Positions 44,997-54,093 are shown, counted from the first letter of the stretch. The stretch: 58,828 nucleotides of DNA from Smithella sp. PtaU1.Bin162 (GCA_002068015.1 MVRV01000130.1:1-58828), one strand, 5' to 3'. The notes: generated by a model not told the origin, from the sequence alone. Made by a program: numbers and translations.

Positions 44997-45378
44997 TTTC
45001 GGAAACTCCTATAACTGAATATAGTATTTTTTTGATTTCCTCCGGCAGAAAAGGCTTTTTTACAAAGCCTTTTGCCCCCCGTTTAAAGGCTTCCTGCATC
45101 CTATTATCACTTCCTTCCGTCGTGATCATAATTACCGGAATTTCTTTCAATGTCTCATTTTTCTTTAAGTGATCCAGGAGTTCCAAGCCATTCATTTCAG
45201 GCATATTTATATCAGAGATTACGACGTCAACCCAATTTTTCGAAAGAACATCCAAAGCCTCCCTGCCGTTGCCGGCTTCCCAACATTGATCCATTTTAAA
45301 TCCGGAAATAGTCACTATTTTTTTAATAACAGATCTCATCGAGTTGGAATCATCTACAATCAGTACGTTGAATGACAT
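44947..45378 (-). CDS. CheY-like single-domain response regulator with C-terminal tail
   Basis: The receiver domain starts MSFNVLIVDDSNSMRSVI; phospho-Asp is in DVVISDINMPEMNG, the Thr in VIMITTEG and the Lys in FVKKPFLP. I start at 45,378 because AAAGGTGA precedes this ATG; the frame is open to 45,411. The 143-residue product has a polar tail of about 20 residues beyond the usual CheY end, which overlaps the start of cheX. It may act as phosphate sink or in a side pathway; its target is not known. Confidence 0.9.
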   Translation of the reverse strand: MSFNVLIVDDSNSMRSVIKKIVTISGFKMDQCWEAGNGREALDVLSKNWVDVVISDINMPEMNGLELLDHLKKNETLKEIPVIMITTEGSDNRMQEAFKRGAKGFVKKPFLPEEIKKILYSVIGVSENGEYKEDTGTVDECDF

Positions 45379-45418
45379 AACGTCACCTTTCTTTTTTTGT
45401 GTTCTACTCAATTTCTAA

Positions 45419-46270
45419 TCATATAATACTTATGAGTTCTTTGGCATGATTCAAATCATCCGACAGCAAAACCATGCTCATTTCCAAATCTTTCATCCGC
45501 AAATTGAATTTTGGCAATACTTCACTTACAGCCCGGTATGATAACCCGTCAACTCCACCGCCGACTCCAAGCATTAAACAAAACTGATCTGCTATATAAA
45601 CAATCCACGGCATTGTCTTTTCTTCTTTTTCCAACAGATCGGGGCGATGATGAAATGATATGGCGTCTCTGATCTCTGCCGGAAATTTCCAATACGTCGC
45701 AATTTTGCCGCCTAAATCGGCGTGATTGATTCCCAGGATGATTTCCTCAGCTTCCAAAAAAGATATATTTTTACTTGATACAAGCTCGGCAATTTTAGTA
45801 AGCGAATCCCGCACAAATTCACCCATAATTATTTTTCCCACATCATGAAGAAGCGCTGCGGTATAAAGAGTTGTATCCTCCTGACCGGTTATTTTCCTCG
45901 AAATAATCTGCGACATCAGGGCTACGGCCACTGAATGTTCCCACAAATCCGTTACCCTATCAAAGTAACCGGATGCACCTTTTTTATAATATTTGGATAC
46001 CCCGGCTGTCTGAATTGCTCTTAATAAATTTTGTTGCCCAAGATAAACCACGGCATCATTGATATTGGTGATTTTATGCCGGGGACCGAAATAGGCTGAA
46101 TTGGCCATTTTTAAGATATTGGCGGTAATAGAGGGATCGTACTTTATTACATTGGCCACTTCATTGACGGAATAATCCGGTTTTCTGAGTAACTGAGCAA
46201 CTTTATTACCGGTTTCCGGAAATGCGGGAATTGTATTGATTGATTTTAAGATACGGTCCACTATTTTCAT
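45419..46270 (-). CDS. HDOD-domain protein
   Basis: The 283-residue protein is one HDOD domain (residues 5-270): start motif INTIPAFPETGNKVAQLL, then YDPSITANILKMANSAYFG, then a His-rich segment LYTAALLHDVGKIIMGEF and FHHRPDLLEKE. HDOD proteins are regulatory and common next to chemotaxis and motility genes in deltaproteobacteria; the molecular activity is usually unknown. The HD residues (LHDVGK) look intact here. It overlaps cheD by four bases, so it belongs to the operon. Confidence 0.85.
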   Translation of the reverse strand: MKIVDRILKSINTIPAFPETGNKVAQLLRKPDYSVNEVANVIKYDPSITANILKMANSAYFGPRHKITNINDAVVYLGQQNLLRAIQTAGVSKYYKKGASGYFDRVTDLWEHSVAVALMSQIISRKITGQEDTTLYTAALLHDVGKIIMGEFVRDSLTKIAELVSSKNISFLEAEEIILGINHADLGGKIATYWKFPAEIRDAISFHHRPDLLEKEEKTMPWIVYIADQFCLMLGVGGGVDGLSYRAVSEVLPKFNLRMKDLEMSMVLLSDDLNHAKELISII

Positions 46271-46749
46271 AATTCTTTCATTTCACCTCCGGAACTACGA
46301 ACAAAAACTTTCCCCGTGGAAATTTCCAAACGAACGGTACGATTATAATTAAGGCCAGTATCCTCCTTATCAATCAGGACATTATTCTTCCAAAATATTT
46401 TCCGCATGGCCATGATGTTTTTCTGCCCGATACGAAAAAAATTGGTATCATCCAAAATGCTTGCGCCACCCGCTGCTTTAACAATCATTCTCTTTTTTTC
46501 GGCACCCAACTTGTAACATGTTTTAAACAGAATCGGGATACCGGTATCCGCAAACATTTCCGGATTTACACCGGCCTTATTCTGATCTAAAGCTGATTCC
46601 GGCAACATGTAATGCAACAAGCCTCCGACTTTCACCAGCGGATCATAAACAATTATTGCAATGCAGGAACCCAAGGCATAAGTTATGATCACATCCGCAG
46701 GATTGTTACTAACCTTAATATCAGATATTCCTACAATTAAATCACTCAT
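46267..46749 (-). CDS. cheD: CheD, receptor glutamine deamidase
   Basis: CheD deamidates receptor glutamines. The protein has the Cys of the active site in YALGSCIAIIVYD, the His in GGLLHYMLPES, and KAAGGASILDDTNFFRIGQKN, all conserved. I start at 46,749 (MSDLIVGIS) by comparison with the family; an upstream start at 46,770 would overlap cheR. CheD is often regulated by CheC; here only CheX homologues are encoded nearby. Confidence 0.93.
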   Translation of the reverse strand: MSDLIVGISDIKVSNNPADVIITYALGSCIAIIVYDPLVKVGGLLHYMLPESALDQNKAGVNPEMFADTGIPILFKTCYKLGAEKKRMIVKAAGGASILDDTNFFRIGQKNIMAMRKIFWKNNVLIDKEDTGLNYNRTVRLEISTGKVFVRSSGGEMKEL

Positions 46750-46753
46750 AAAA

Positions 46754-47581
46754 TCACTTTTGATAAACACTGGGTTCTATGTATTTAAAAGAATGCTGCA
46801 ACCCTGTTAAACTTTCCGAATGTCCCACAAAAAAATATCCGTCTTTCTTCAAACTACCATGATACTTATTCACTAAACGGCTTTGGGTATCTTTATCAAA
46901 ATAAATCATCACATTACGACAGAAAATAACATCGAAATTAAAGCCTGAAGGAAATTCATCCATCAGATTAAATCTCTGAAAGACAACCATATCTCTAATA
47001 TCTTTTTTAACGCGGTAGTATCCACTGGAGCGTCCCGTCCCTATCTGAAAATACTTTCCCAAGACAGGTACATTGATTTTTTTTATCCTTTCTTCAGGAT
47101 AAATTGCCGCTTCGGCTGTCCGCAATACTTTAGTGGAAATATCGGTTGCGAAAATTCTGGCATCTAGCGGCCTCATACCGGCCGCTTCTTTTATGGTTAT
47201 GGCTATTGTATACGGCTCTTCTCCGGTGGAACAACCGGCAGACCAAATATTAAACTGGGGAACCGAACTGCGAGACCCGGTTTTTACCAGCATTGCGGCA
47301 ACAATGGCACGCAATCTGACGAAATGACTTTCTTCCCGGAAAAATGACGTCAAATTGGTCGAAATGGAATCGATCATTGCGACCAATTCATCCGTTCCCT
47401 CATCTGTTGTTACATAGCGATAATATTCGCTGAAGGATTTATACTTGCCTTCCCGTAATCGTTTACCCAAACGGGCTTTTACTAACTCTTTTTTTCCTTC
47501 ATGAAGATTTATTCCACATTGCTCGTAAACAAGATTTCGGATTTTCTCAAAGTCAGCATCTTTAAGTTCCATTGTCATCAT
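46754..47581 (-). CDS. cheR: CheR, receptor methyltransferase
   Basis: CheR methylates glutamates of chemoreceptors using S-adenosylmethionine. The 275-residue protein has the N-terminal helical domain (FEKIRNLVYEQCGINL, KARLGKRLR) and the SAM domain with IWSAGCSTGEEPYTIAI, ATDISTKVL and FDVIFCRNVMIYFD. No ribosome binding site of note precedes the tandem ATGs. It is the first gene of the chemotaxis operon. Confidence 0.95.
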   Translation of the reverse strand: MMTMELKDADFEKIRNLVYEQCGINLHEGKKELVKARLGKRLREGKYKSFSEYYRYVTTDEGTDELVAMIDSISTNLTSFFREESHFVRLRAIVAAMLVKTGSRSSVPQFNIWSAGCSTGEEPYTIAITIKEAAGMRPLDARIFATDISTKVLRTAEAAIYPEERIKKINVPVLGKYFQIGTGRSSGYYRVKKDIRDMVVFQRFNLMDEFPSGFNFDVIFCRNVMIYFDKDTQSRLVNKYHGSLKKDGYFFVGHSESLTGLQHSFKYIEPSVYQK

Positions 47582-47633
47582 AAGTTATTTAACCACGGAC
47601 GAATTCAAATTTATAACAATAACAACAAATATA

Positions 47634-47649
47634 CGCAATAATTATACCA
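47634..47649 (-). promoter_or_regulatory. Probable sigma-54 (-24/-12) promoter of the chemotaxis operon
   Basis: The minus strand reads TGGTATAATTATTGCG, with GG and GC in register; the last base differs from the consensus. It lies 53 bases before the cheR start. The rest of the 47,582-48,003 gap is strongly AT-rich and carries no gene I can support; TTGACA near 47,867 may belong to a promoter of the plus-strand regulator, but I see no good -10 box. Confidence 0.65.
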
Positions 47650-48003
47650 ATCTATGAAAATGCTATTATAGTTTAAGAACATTAATGGAATATAGCATAT
47701 ATTATCATGTAACATATCAATTTATACTCGGCAAAAATATAAAATACTTAAAATTATCCTCGTTTTTTTTCATAAAATAAATAAAATTGCTTTTCTTTAA
47801 TGGAAAATTTTCCTGTTTCACAGTAATTTTTCCTAATTATAAAAAATATTCTGACCGCAAAGTAATTGACATTTCTTACAACGTGTGATTGTTTTTTGAC
47901 GCTTTCGGGATATTTGCCATCGTTTTAAGATTCCTTTTGTCTTAAATAGAAAAAATAACCCATCCACACAAGATTTTATAAATAACAGCTTATAGGACAA
48001 GAT

Positions 48004-49395
48004 ATGGAACAGGGTAAAATTCTCATAGCCGAAGACAATGATTTAAACAGAGAAACTCTCGCACAATTACTCGCTGAAGACGGATATAAAATTAAAACCG
48101 TCGTTGACGGAAGAGAGGGAATCGAAGCTTTTCTGGAAGACAAATTTGATTTAGTAATAACTGACCTGCGGATGCCTAATGTTGATGGTTTGGAGTTTCT
48201 TAAATACATTAAACAGACCAATCGCGATAATCTTGTAATTATGATCACCGGTCACGGTACGATAAATTCAGCCGTCGAAGCAATGCAACTGGGTGCTTTC
48301 GATTTTATTACTAAACCTATCAAAGACGATCTGGTTAAATTATCGGTTAATCGAGCCATATCATTTGCCAAACTGCGTTCTGAAAATATTTCCCTGAAAG
48401 AACACCTCAAAGAAAAACAAACTTTCGATAAATTAATCGGTTACAGCGATTGCATGAAAAAAGTCTTCGATACAATAGAAAAAGTTTCCTCTTCCGACAG
48501 CACCATACTCATTGAGGGAGAAAGCGGCACCGGTAAAGAACTTGTTGCCCGGGCTATTCATTTCAAAAGTGACAGAAACTGCCAACCTATGATTGCCGTC
48601 AATTGTGGGGCGATCCCTGAAGATTTGTTGGAAAGCGAACTGTTCGGCCATGAAAAAGGGGCTTTTACCGGAGCGATTCGCAATAGAATGGGCAGATTTG
48701 AGCTCGCGCAGGGCGGCACAATATTTCTCGATGAAATCGGCGACATGAGCCCGGCATTGCAAGTCAAGGTACTGCGAGTAATCCAGGAAAAGCAATTTGA
48801 GCGAATTGGCGGCATAAAAACAATCAATGCCGATGTCCGCATTATTGCCGCCACTAATCAAAATCTGGAAAAGGCCGTTGCGGAAAAACGTTTTCGCGAA
48901 GATCTTTTTTATCGCATTAATGTTATCCCTATTCATTTACCGGCTCTGCGTGAGCGCGGCTCTGATATTTTGATCCTGGCTAATCATTTTCTGATGAACT
49001 TTAATAAATTAAAAAAGAAAAACGTCAAGCGCATTGCCAATGAAGCAGTTACTTATCTTAAGCAATATCCCTGGCCGGGCAATGTTCGCGAACTGCAAAA
49101 TTTAATAGAAATGATTGTCGTCATGAAAGAAGAAGGTGAAATTTGTGTCGAAGATTTACCTCCTAAATTTCACAATATTCAAAAAACCCGTGAGAATAGT
49201 TCCAACATCGACATAACTGATGAAGGTATCAATTTTAACGACTACGTAAACCAATTTGAAAAAAATCTGCTTATGAAAGCTTTGAAAATGAGCGGCGGTG
49301 TAAAAAACAGAGCGGCAAAACTTCTCAGCCTGAACCGCACTACTCTAGTCGAAAAATTAAAACGGTTGGATATCGGCGATGGATGGGTCGAGTGA
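48004..49395 (+). CDS. NtrC-family sigma-54 response regulator (orphan)
   Basis: This 463-residue activator has a receiver domain (ILIAEDNDLNRETLAQL; phospho-Asp in LVITDLRMPNVDG), an AAA+ domain with Walker A GESGTGKE, the loop GAFTGA, Walker B IFLDEIGDM, and a C-terminal helix-turn-helix (GVKNRAAKLLSLNRTTLVEKL). It differs clearly from the FlrC-like protein at 32,267-33,685. No kinase gene is next to it. It is divergent from the chemotaxis operon, so it may activate the sigma-54 promoter at 47,634-47,649; alternatively it controls the metabolic genes downstream. Confidence 0.92.
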   Translation: MEQGKILIAEDNDLNRETLAQLLAEDGYKIKTVVDGREGIEAFLEDKFDLVITDLRMPNVDGLEFLKYIKQTNRDNLVIMITGHGTINSAVEAMQLGAFDFITKPIKDDLVKLSVNRAISFAKLRSENISLKEHLKEKQTFDKLIGYSDCMKKVFDTIEKVSSSDSTILIEGESGTGKELVARAIHFKSDRNCQPMIAVNCGAIPEDLLESELFGHEKGAFTGAIRNRMGRFELAQGGTIFLDEIGDMSPALQVKVLRVIQEKQFERIGGIKTINADVRIIAATNQNLEKAVAEKRFREDLFYRINVIPIHLPALRERGSDILILANHFLMNFNKLKKKNVKRIANEAVTYLKQYPWPGNVRELQNLIEMIVVMKEEGEICVEDLPPKFHNIQKTRENSSNIDITDEGINFNDYVNQFEKNLLMKALKMSGGVKNRAAKLLSLNRTTLVEKLKRLDIGDGWVE

Positions 49396-49461
49396 AATAA
49401 ATATTTCGTTATAAGTTTTACGCAAATGATGCACGGCAAACTTAAACTGGAGGATTAAGTA

Positions 49462-50259
49462 ATGGAATTCAAGGAAATTCTTTACAATAAAGAAGGTGGC
49501 ATCGCGACAATAACTATTAACCGGCCGGAAAAATACAATGCCTGTACGCCGGTAACAATATACGAACTTTCACAAGCATTCACGGACGCCTGGGTTGACA
49601 CAAGCGTGGGGGTGGTTGTATTCACCGGAGCCGGCGATAAGGCATTTTGTACCGGCGGTGATCAATCTATCCGGGATAAAGGAGGGTATGGCGGAACTGT
49701 CGCTGCCTTGCCGCTGGAAGTCGGATGGCAACAGGTATCTTTACTTATCCGCACGATTCCCAAACCGGTTATCGCCCGGGTCAACGGTTATGCAATTGGA
49801 GGAGGAAACGTATTTCAGGTTGTCTGCGACCTGTCTATCGCTGCCGAAACAGCAAAATTTGGCCAGGCTGGACCAAGGGTAGGAAGTTTTGATCCCGGTT
49901 ACGGTACGGGAGATCTTGCACGGGCTGTGGGAATGAAGAAAGCCAAAGAAATTTGGTATCTCTGCCGGCTTTACACGGCAAAGGAAGCTTTGGCTATGGG
50001 ACTTATTAATGCATTTGTTACTGCAGACAAGCTAGATGAAGAAGTCGAAAAATGGTGCCGGGAACTACTGGAAAAGAGTCCCACTGCCCTTAAAATGCTC
50101 AAATACTCATTTCATGGTGAAACTGATGGTGTCATCGGGATCTCCAATCTGGGAGTTGGCGGACTCGGTATGTATTATGAAACGGAAGAGTCCCTGGAAG
50201 GCAAAACCGCTTTTATGGAAAAGCGAAAACCCAACTTTTCCAAATATCGGAACAAATAA
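49462..50259 (+). CDS. BadI-like 2-ketocyclohexanecarboxyl-CoA hydrolase (crotonase superfamily)
   Basis: BadI opens the ring of 2-ketocyclohexane-1-carboxyl-CoA to pimeloyl-CoA in anaerobic alicyclic-acid breakdown. The 265-residue protein has the crotonase fold with an oxyanion-hole region (AFCTGGDQS, residues 61-69; AIGGGN), the signature KVGSFD-type VGSFDPGYGTGDLAR and the C-terminal KRKPNFSKYRN. This set is shared by BadI and MenB (naphthoyl-CoA synthase), which are close relatives; the DPGYGT form and the lack of other menaquinone genes nearby favour BadI. GGAGG lies before the ATG. It is 66 bases after the regulator. A ring-cleaving hydrolase fits a Syntrophus-type lifestyle. Confidence 0.7.
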   Translation: MEFKEILYNKEGGIATITINRPEKYNACTPVTIYELSQAFTDAWVDTSVGVVVFTGAGDKAFCTGGDQSIRDKGGYGGTVAALPLEVGWQQVSLLIRTIPKPVIARVNGYAIGGGNVFQVVCDLSIAAETAKFGQAGPRVGSFDPGYGTGDLARAVGMKKAKEIWYLCRLYTAKEALAMGLINAFVTADKLDEEVEKWCRELLEKSPTALKMLKYSFHGETDGVIGISNLGVGGLGMYYETEESLEGKTAFMEKRKPNFSKYRNK

Positions 50260-50300
50260 TTTGCCTCTCCATCACTTATTATTTCTTATTTATTATTTCA

Positions 50301-50329
50301 TTGACACATAATATCCTTCTTGTTATACC
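50301..50329 (+). promoter_or_regulatory. Sigma-70-type promoter upstream of the dehydrogenase gene
   Basis: TTGACA (50,301-50,306), 17 bases, then TATACC (50,324-50,329). The -35 box is perfect and the -10 box matches four of six. It lies 87 bases before the start at 50,416 in a 156-base gap, so the dehydrogenase can be expressed separately from the BadI-like gene. Confidence 0.5.
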
Positions 50330-50415
50330 CGCCTGACTTAAACTGTTACTTATACAAATATTAAAATAGATGTGCAGTTCATAAGTCATTTCTAAATAAT
50401 ATTGGCTGGTGAAAA

Positions 50416-51492
50416 ATGAAAAAACTAAATATTAACCTGTTACCCGGTGACGGAATCGGCATCGAGGTAATAAACGAAAGTTTAATTGTAATTCAGAAAC
50501 TCGAAGAATTACACGGTGGAATTTCTCTAAACCTCCGCCACCTCGATTGGGGATGCGAGTACTATCTCAAGCATGGTACTATGATGCCCGCGGATGGTCT
50601 GAAAATTCTTGCCGATTGTGACGCAATCCTACTCGGATCCATTGGAGCCCCGGGAGTTCCTGATCATGTGTCCGTCCATGGCCTGCTCATGCCTATCCGC
50701 CAGGGCATGGAACAATATATCAATATGCGCCCAATAAAATATCTGGACGGCCTTGATTCTCCCCTGAAAAACGCCCGGCCGGATAATATCGATTTCATGG
50801 TCATCCGGGAAAACTCAGAAGGCGAATACTGCGGTTTCGGTTCCCTTCGCAACGAAGGAACACCGGAGGAGATGGCCGTTCAGGAATCCAGATTCTCGCG
50901 AAAAGGAACATCCAGGGTAATCCGCTATGCTTTCGAATATGCCCGAGAGCATAATCTCAATAACGTCATCAGTGCAACCAAATCTAATGTACTTCATTAT
51001 TCCATGGTATTCTGGGACAAAATATTTAAGGAAGTAGCCGCATCTTATCCCGACATTGAATCAAGAAGCATGTATATTGATGCTCTGGCCGGCATGTTCA
51101 TCCTTAATCCGCAGAAGTTAAAAGTAGTGGTATCAAGCAACCTCTTCGGCGACATCCTTACCGATCTGGGCTCCGCCATGCTGGGAAGCATTGGAATATC
51201 ACCGTCCGCCAATATCAATCCGGAAAGGAAATTCCCCAGCATGTTTGAACCAATCCATGGTTCTGCGCCTGATATTGCAGGAAAAGGTATTGCCAATCCA
51301 CTTGGAGCCCTTTGGTCGATGGTCATGATGCTGCAACATCTCAATCTTCCGGACATGGCAGACATTTTGTTGAAGTCAATTACCAGTGTTGTTGCCGATC
51401 GGAAAGTACGGACGCCTGACATGGGAGGAAAAAACTCGACCCGCGAAGTGGTTCAGGAAATCTGCAAAAGACTCGACGACACAAATCGATAA
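50416..51492 (+). CDS. Tartrate/D-malate-type NAD-dependent beta-decarboxylating dehydrogenase
   Basis: The 358-residue protein belongs to the isocitrate/isopropylmalate dehydrogenase family: LLPGDGIGIEV at the start, the substrate loop region MRPIKYLDGL, VIRENSEGEYCGFG, the Mg-binding Asp in SSNLFGDILTDLGSAM, and the cofactor segment EPIHGSAPDIAGKGIANP. The segment WGCEYYLKHGTMMPADGL and the length match the tartrate dehydrogenase/D-malate dehydrogenase (TtuC/DmlA) branch rather than LeuB. Substrate is not certain. It converges on the M16 gene at 51,513 with a 20-base gap. Confidence 0.78.
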   Translation: MKKLNINLLPGDGIGIEVINESLIVIQKLEELHGGISLNLRHLDWGCEYYLKHGTMMPADGLKILADCDAILLGSIGAPGVPDHVSVHGLLMPIRQGMEQYINMRPIKYLDGLDSPLKNARPDNIDFMVIRENSEGEYCGFGSLRNEGTPEEMAVQESRFSRKGTSRVIRYAFEYAREHNLNNVISATKSNVLHYSMVFWDKIFKEVAASYPDIESRSMYIDALAGMFILNPQKLKVVVSSNLFGDILTDLGSAMLGSIGISPSANINPERKFPSMFEPIHGSAPDIAGKGIANPLGALWSMVMMLQHLNLPDMADILLKSITSVVADRKVRTPDMGGKNSTREVVQEICKRLDDTNR

Positions 51493-51512
51493 ATAATAAT
51501 TTTCGATTTGGT

Positions 51513-52787
51513 CTATCGGCAGCTTGGACGCATAATGGCGATTTTATGGTTAGCAAAATAAGTATTAGCAATTCTATAAACTTCTTCTCTTGTCACCTCA
51601 TTGATATGCAGAGGATATGTCTGCGGGAAATTATAATCAATACCATATAATTCATAGAGCGCAGCATCAGCAGCTCTATAGGATAGTTTCTGCATCTCGA
51701 CCAGATAAGCCATCTTGGCATTTGCTTTTCCCTTATCCAAGTCTTCTTCGGCTACAAAATTCTTTTTTAATTTTTCTACATTATCCAAAATAACATCTAT
51801 CACGTCCTCGGTCATTTCAGGCCTTGTTGCAGCAATAATCTCAAAAGAACCCGGCTCAACATTCATGGAATTTATTGACTTAACCGAATAAACAAGTTTT
51901 TTTTCTCTCAGTTCCTTGTGTATTCGACCGCCAGGATAATTCACTCCGGAGAGTATCCCCTCCAAAACCTGAAGGGGATACCTGTCGCGGATATTACTGA
52001 TTCGAATACCTGAAAAACCAATATTGATGAAAGCTATGTTATTTTCATGAATTCTTGTTTGCCTTTCACTCGATAGCAGCGGATCTTCTATCGTGATAAA
52101 AGGATATTGAAATTCATGATCAGATGCAAAATCAGCAAAATATCCCTGCACGACTTTTTGTATTGTTTCAGTATCTATATCACCAAACACGGACATTACC
52201 AGGTTGCTCGGTATCACGTACTTCCTGAAGAACTCAATAACATCAGTAATTGTCATTTCACTCAGCGATTCTTCGCTACCCAGCGGATTCAACCGATATG
52301 GGCTTTTCTGAAAAAATATTTGACGGAAGAAATTACATATCTTCTTTTCCCAGGAATCTTCTTCCCTCTTCAATGCATTTATCGATATCTTTTTTTGGAT
52401 ATCAAGTTCCTTATCATCAAGAAAAGGATTTTTAATTATTTCAGATATAATTTCCAGATTTCTTTCGATTTCCGAACTTAGTGATTCACATTTTATTAAC
52501 AATGTATTCTTCCCTGAAAAAGCAAACAGACTTCCACCGCCTGCTTCTACAATTTCATAGTTTCTGTATGGAGTATAGTGTTTCGAATTTCTCAACATCA
52601 TTCTGGCAAGAAGCTGTGAAACACCATTATTTTTATCTGTCTCCAGAAGAACGCCTCCTAGAAAATAAGCTTGGATTGACACCAGAGGACTATGATGGTC
52701 CTCTTTTAATAGGACCCTCATTCCGTTGGAGAAAGTGCTTTTTTTTATCGGCCTTTCCTCTTTAATGGCTCTTTCTTTCATTTTCAT
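51513..52787 (-). CDS. M16-family peptidase homologue lacking the zinc motif
   Basis: The protein of about 425 residues has the M16 clamshell fold: NGMRVLLKEDHHSPLVSIQAYF at the start, two homologous halves, and SGVNYPGGRIHKELREKKLVYSV carrying the Arg/Tyr pair that the non-catalytic partner of heterodimeric M16 enzymes supplies. Where HxxEH should be, there is QLLAR (Gln58, Ala61, Arg62), so it cannot bind zinc. It is therefore most likely the partner subunit of the enzyme encoded just upstream, as PqqG is of PqqF. Start chosen at 52,787 (MKMKERAIK); 52,781 is also possible. It overlaps the neighbour by about 26 bases, indicating coupling. Last gene of the set. Confidence 0.85.
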   Translation of the reverse strand: MKMKERAIKEERPIKKSTFSNGMRVLLKEDHHSPLVSIQAYFLGGVLLETDKNNGVSQLLARMMLRNSKHYTPYRNYEIVEAGGGSLFAFSGKNTLLIKCESLSSEIERNLEIISEIIKNPFLDDKELDIQKKISINALKREEDSWEKKICNFFRQIFFQKSPYRLNPLGSEESLSEMTITDVIEFFRKYVIPSNLVMSVFGDIDTETIQKVVQGYFADFASDHEFQYPFITIEDPLLSSERQTRIHENNIAFINIGFSGIRISNIRDRYPLQVLEGILSGVNYPGGRIHKELREKKLVYSVKSINSMNVEPGSFEIIAATRPEMTEDVIDVILDNVEKLKKNFVAEEDLDKGKANAKMAYLVEMQKLSYRAADAALYELYGIDYNFPQTYPLHINEVTREEVYRIANTYFANHKIAIMRPSCR

Positions 52788-54033
52788 TTGATTTTGACGG
52801 CGGAGTAATAACTGCCACAGTAAGCTGATCATCGCAAAAATATTTTTCAGCAGCCTCTTGGATTTGAGAAGCTCGCACGCTTTCGATTTTACTTACATAG
52901 TCATCTACAGAGCAGAAATTATGACTAGCTAAGGCGTTATTTCCCAATTCCATAGCCTCATCTCTCAATGTTTGATTATTAAATAGATACTGGCTTATCT
53001 TTTTATTTTTTCCCCTTCTCAAATCTTCATCTTTTACAGGAATTGTTTTCAAACGGGAAAATATTTTCAATATTTTTTCTCTGGCATCATCAAGATAATC
53101 AGTTTTCATCGTTGCGGAAACAGCGAAATATCCGGGAACAAAATAAGGTGTAAAGGAAGATGATGTAATGGAAACAATCCGTTCTTCCTTTGTTGTATTA
53201 AGCTTCGACAGTAATGAATTCCTACCTGCACCGAGAATGGAAGACAAGAGGTCGAGAGGATATTTATAATGATCGGAAAGTTTAACAGTCCTATAACCGA
53301 TAATCATACGTGCAGCTTTAATATTCATTTCTTGAACAATAATCCGTTTATTACATTGTGGAGGTTCATCGGGAAGGTAATCCGATAATTCATTTTTTCT
53401 TTTAAAGGCATCGAAAACTGATTTAATTTTTTGCAGAGCGTCTTCAGCATTAATGTCGCCGACTACTGTAAATATCATGTTATGAGGGATATATTTTTTT
53501 TTATAATATGCATCTATTTCCTCCGGTGTCAGGCTTTTTAATCTATTCTTATAACCGATAACCGGGAATTTAATGGGATGGACTCTATACATATTTTCCA
53601 CAAACAACCGCCAGAGAGCTTTATCAGGATTATCTTCATCCTGTTCTATCTCTCTTTGAACAACTCCCATTTCCCTCTGGAATCTGTCCTCCTGAATAAG
53701 CGAGTTCATCAGACAATCAACAATTAATTCTAAAGCCACACCGAAATGTTCTTTAGAAACGATGATGTAGTAAGAAGTGTGGTCATTAGTCGTATAAGCA
53801 TTGGCGGAGTTTCCAAGCAATTCTAAAGTATTAATGACTTCTTCCTCCGACCTGTTTAACGTCGGACCTTTATAAATGATATGCTCCAGCAGATGAGAAA
53901 TACCCGTTCCCAGATGTTCCCCTTCATGTATTGCTCCCGTCCTTACAAATGCCTGCAATATAATCAAGGGTACACGATGATTTTCTTTAATGATAGCCTT
54001 AAGACCATTATCTAGGTTCAGTTCAAGAATCAT
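52762..54033 (-). CDS. M16-family zinc peptidase, catalytic subunit
   Basis: The protein of about 423 residues has the M16 signature HLLEH (His47, Glu50, His51 from the start at 54,033) within GTGISHLLEHIIYKG, the distal Glu region VVQREIEQDEDNPD, and a second half without HxxEH. It does not carry the Arg/Tyr pair in full; that is present in the partner gene 51,513-52,787. A two-gene arrangement of a catalytic and a non-catalytic M16 protein is the one of PqqF/PqqG, which trims the PQQ precursor. I start at MILELNLDNGLKAII by family alignment; the frame is open to a TTG at 54,081, and no strong ribosome binding site supports either. Confidence 0.85.
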   Translation of the reverse strand: MILELNLDNGLKAIIKENHRVPLIILQAFVRTGAIHEGEHLGTGISHLLEHIIYKGPTLNRSEEEVINTLELLGNSANAYTTNDHTSYYIIVSKEHFGVALELIVDCLMNSLIQEDRFQREMGVVQREIEQDEDNPDKALWRLFVENMYRVHPIKFPVIGYKNRLKSLTPEEIDAYYKKKYIPHNMIFTVVGDINAEDALQKIKSVFDAFKRKNELSDYLPDEPPQCNKRIIVQEMNIKAARMIIGYRTVKLSDHYKYPLDLLSSILGAGRNSLLSKLNTTKEERIVSITSSSFTPYFVPGYFAVSATMKTDYLDDAREKILKIFSRLKTIPVKDEDLRRGKNKKISQYLFNNQTLRDEAMELGNNALASHNFCSVDDYVSKIESVRASQIQEAAEKYFCDDQLTVAVITPPSKSNENERKSH

Positions 54034-54093
54034 ACATAATAGATGAACGACAACGTCTAGACCTAAACTTTCAGTGAACAAAAGTGCTCTAAC

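Noticed and set aside
47582-48003. Sigma-70 promoter for the plus-strand regulator (TTGACA near 47,867)
   Set aside because: No -10 box of reasonable quality lies 16-18 bases downstream, so I do not list it as a promoter.
49462-50259. MenB (naphthoyl-CoA synthase) call
   Set aside because: MenB is very similar, but the DPGYGT element and absence of menaquinone genes nearby make BadI the better call; not excluded.
50416-51492. LeuB (3-isopropylmalate dehydrogenase) call, pairing with the synthase-like gene at 55,486
   Set aside because: The segment WGCEYYLKHGTMMPADGL and loop sequences fit the tartrate/D-malate branch, and the two genes lie on opposite strands 4 kb apart.
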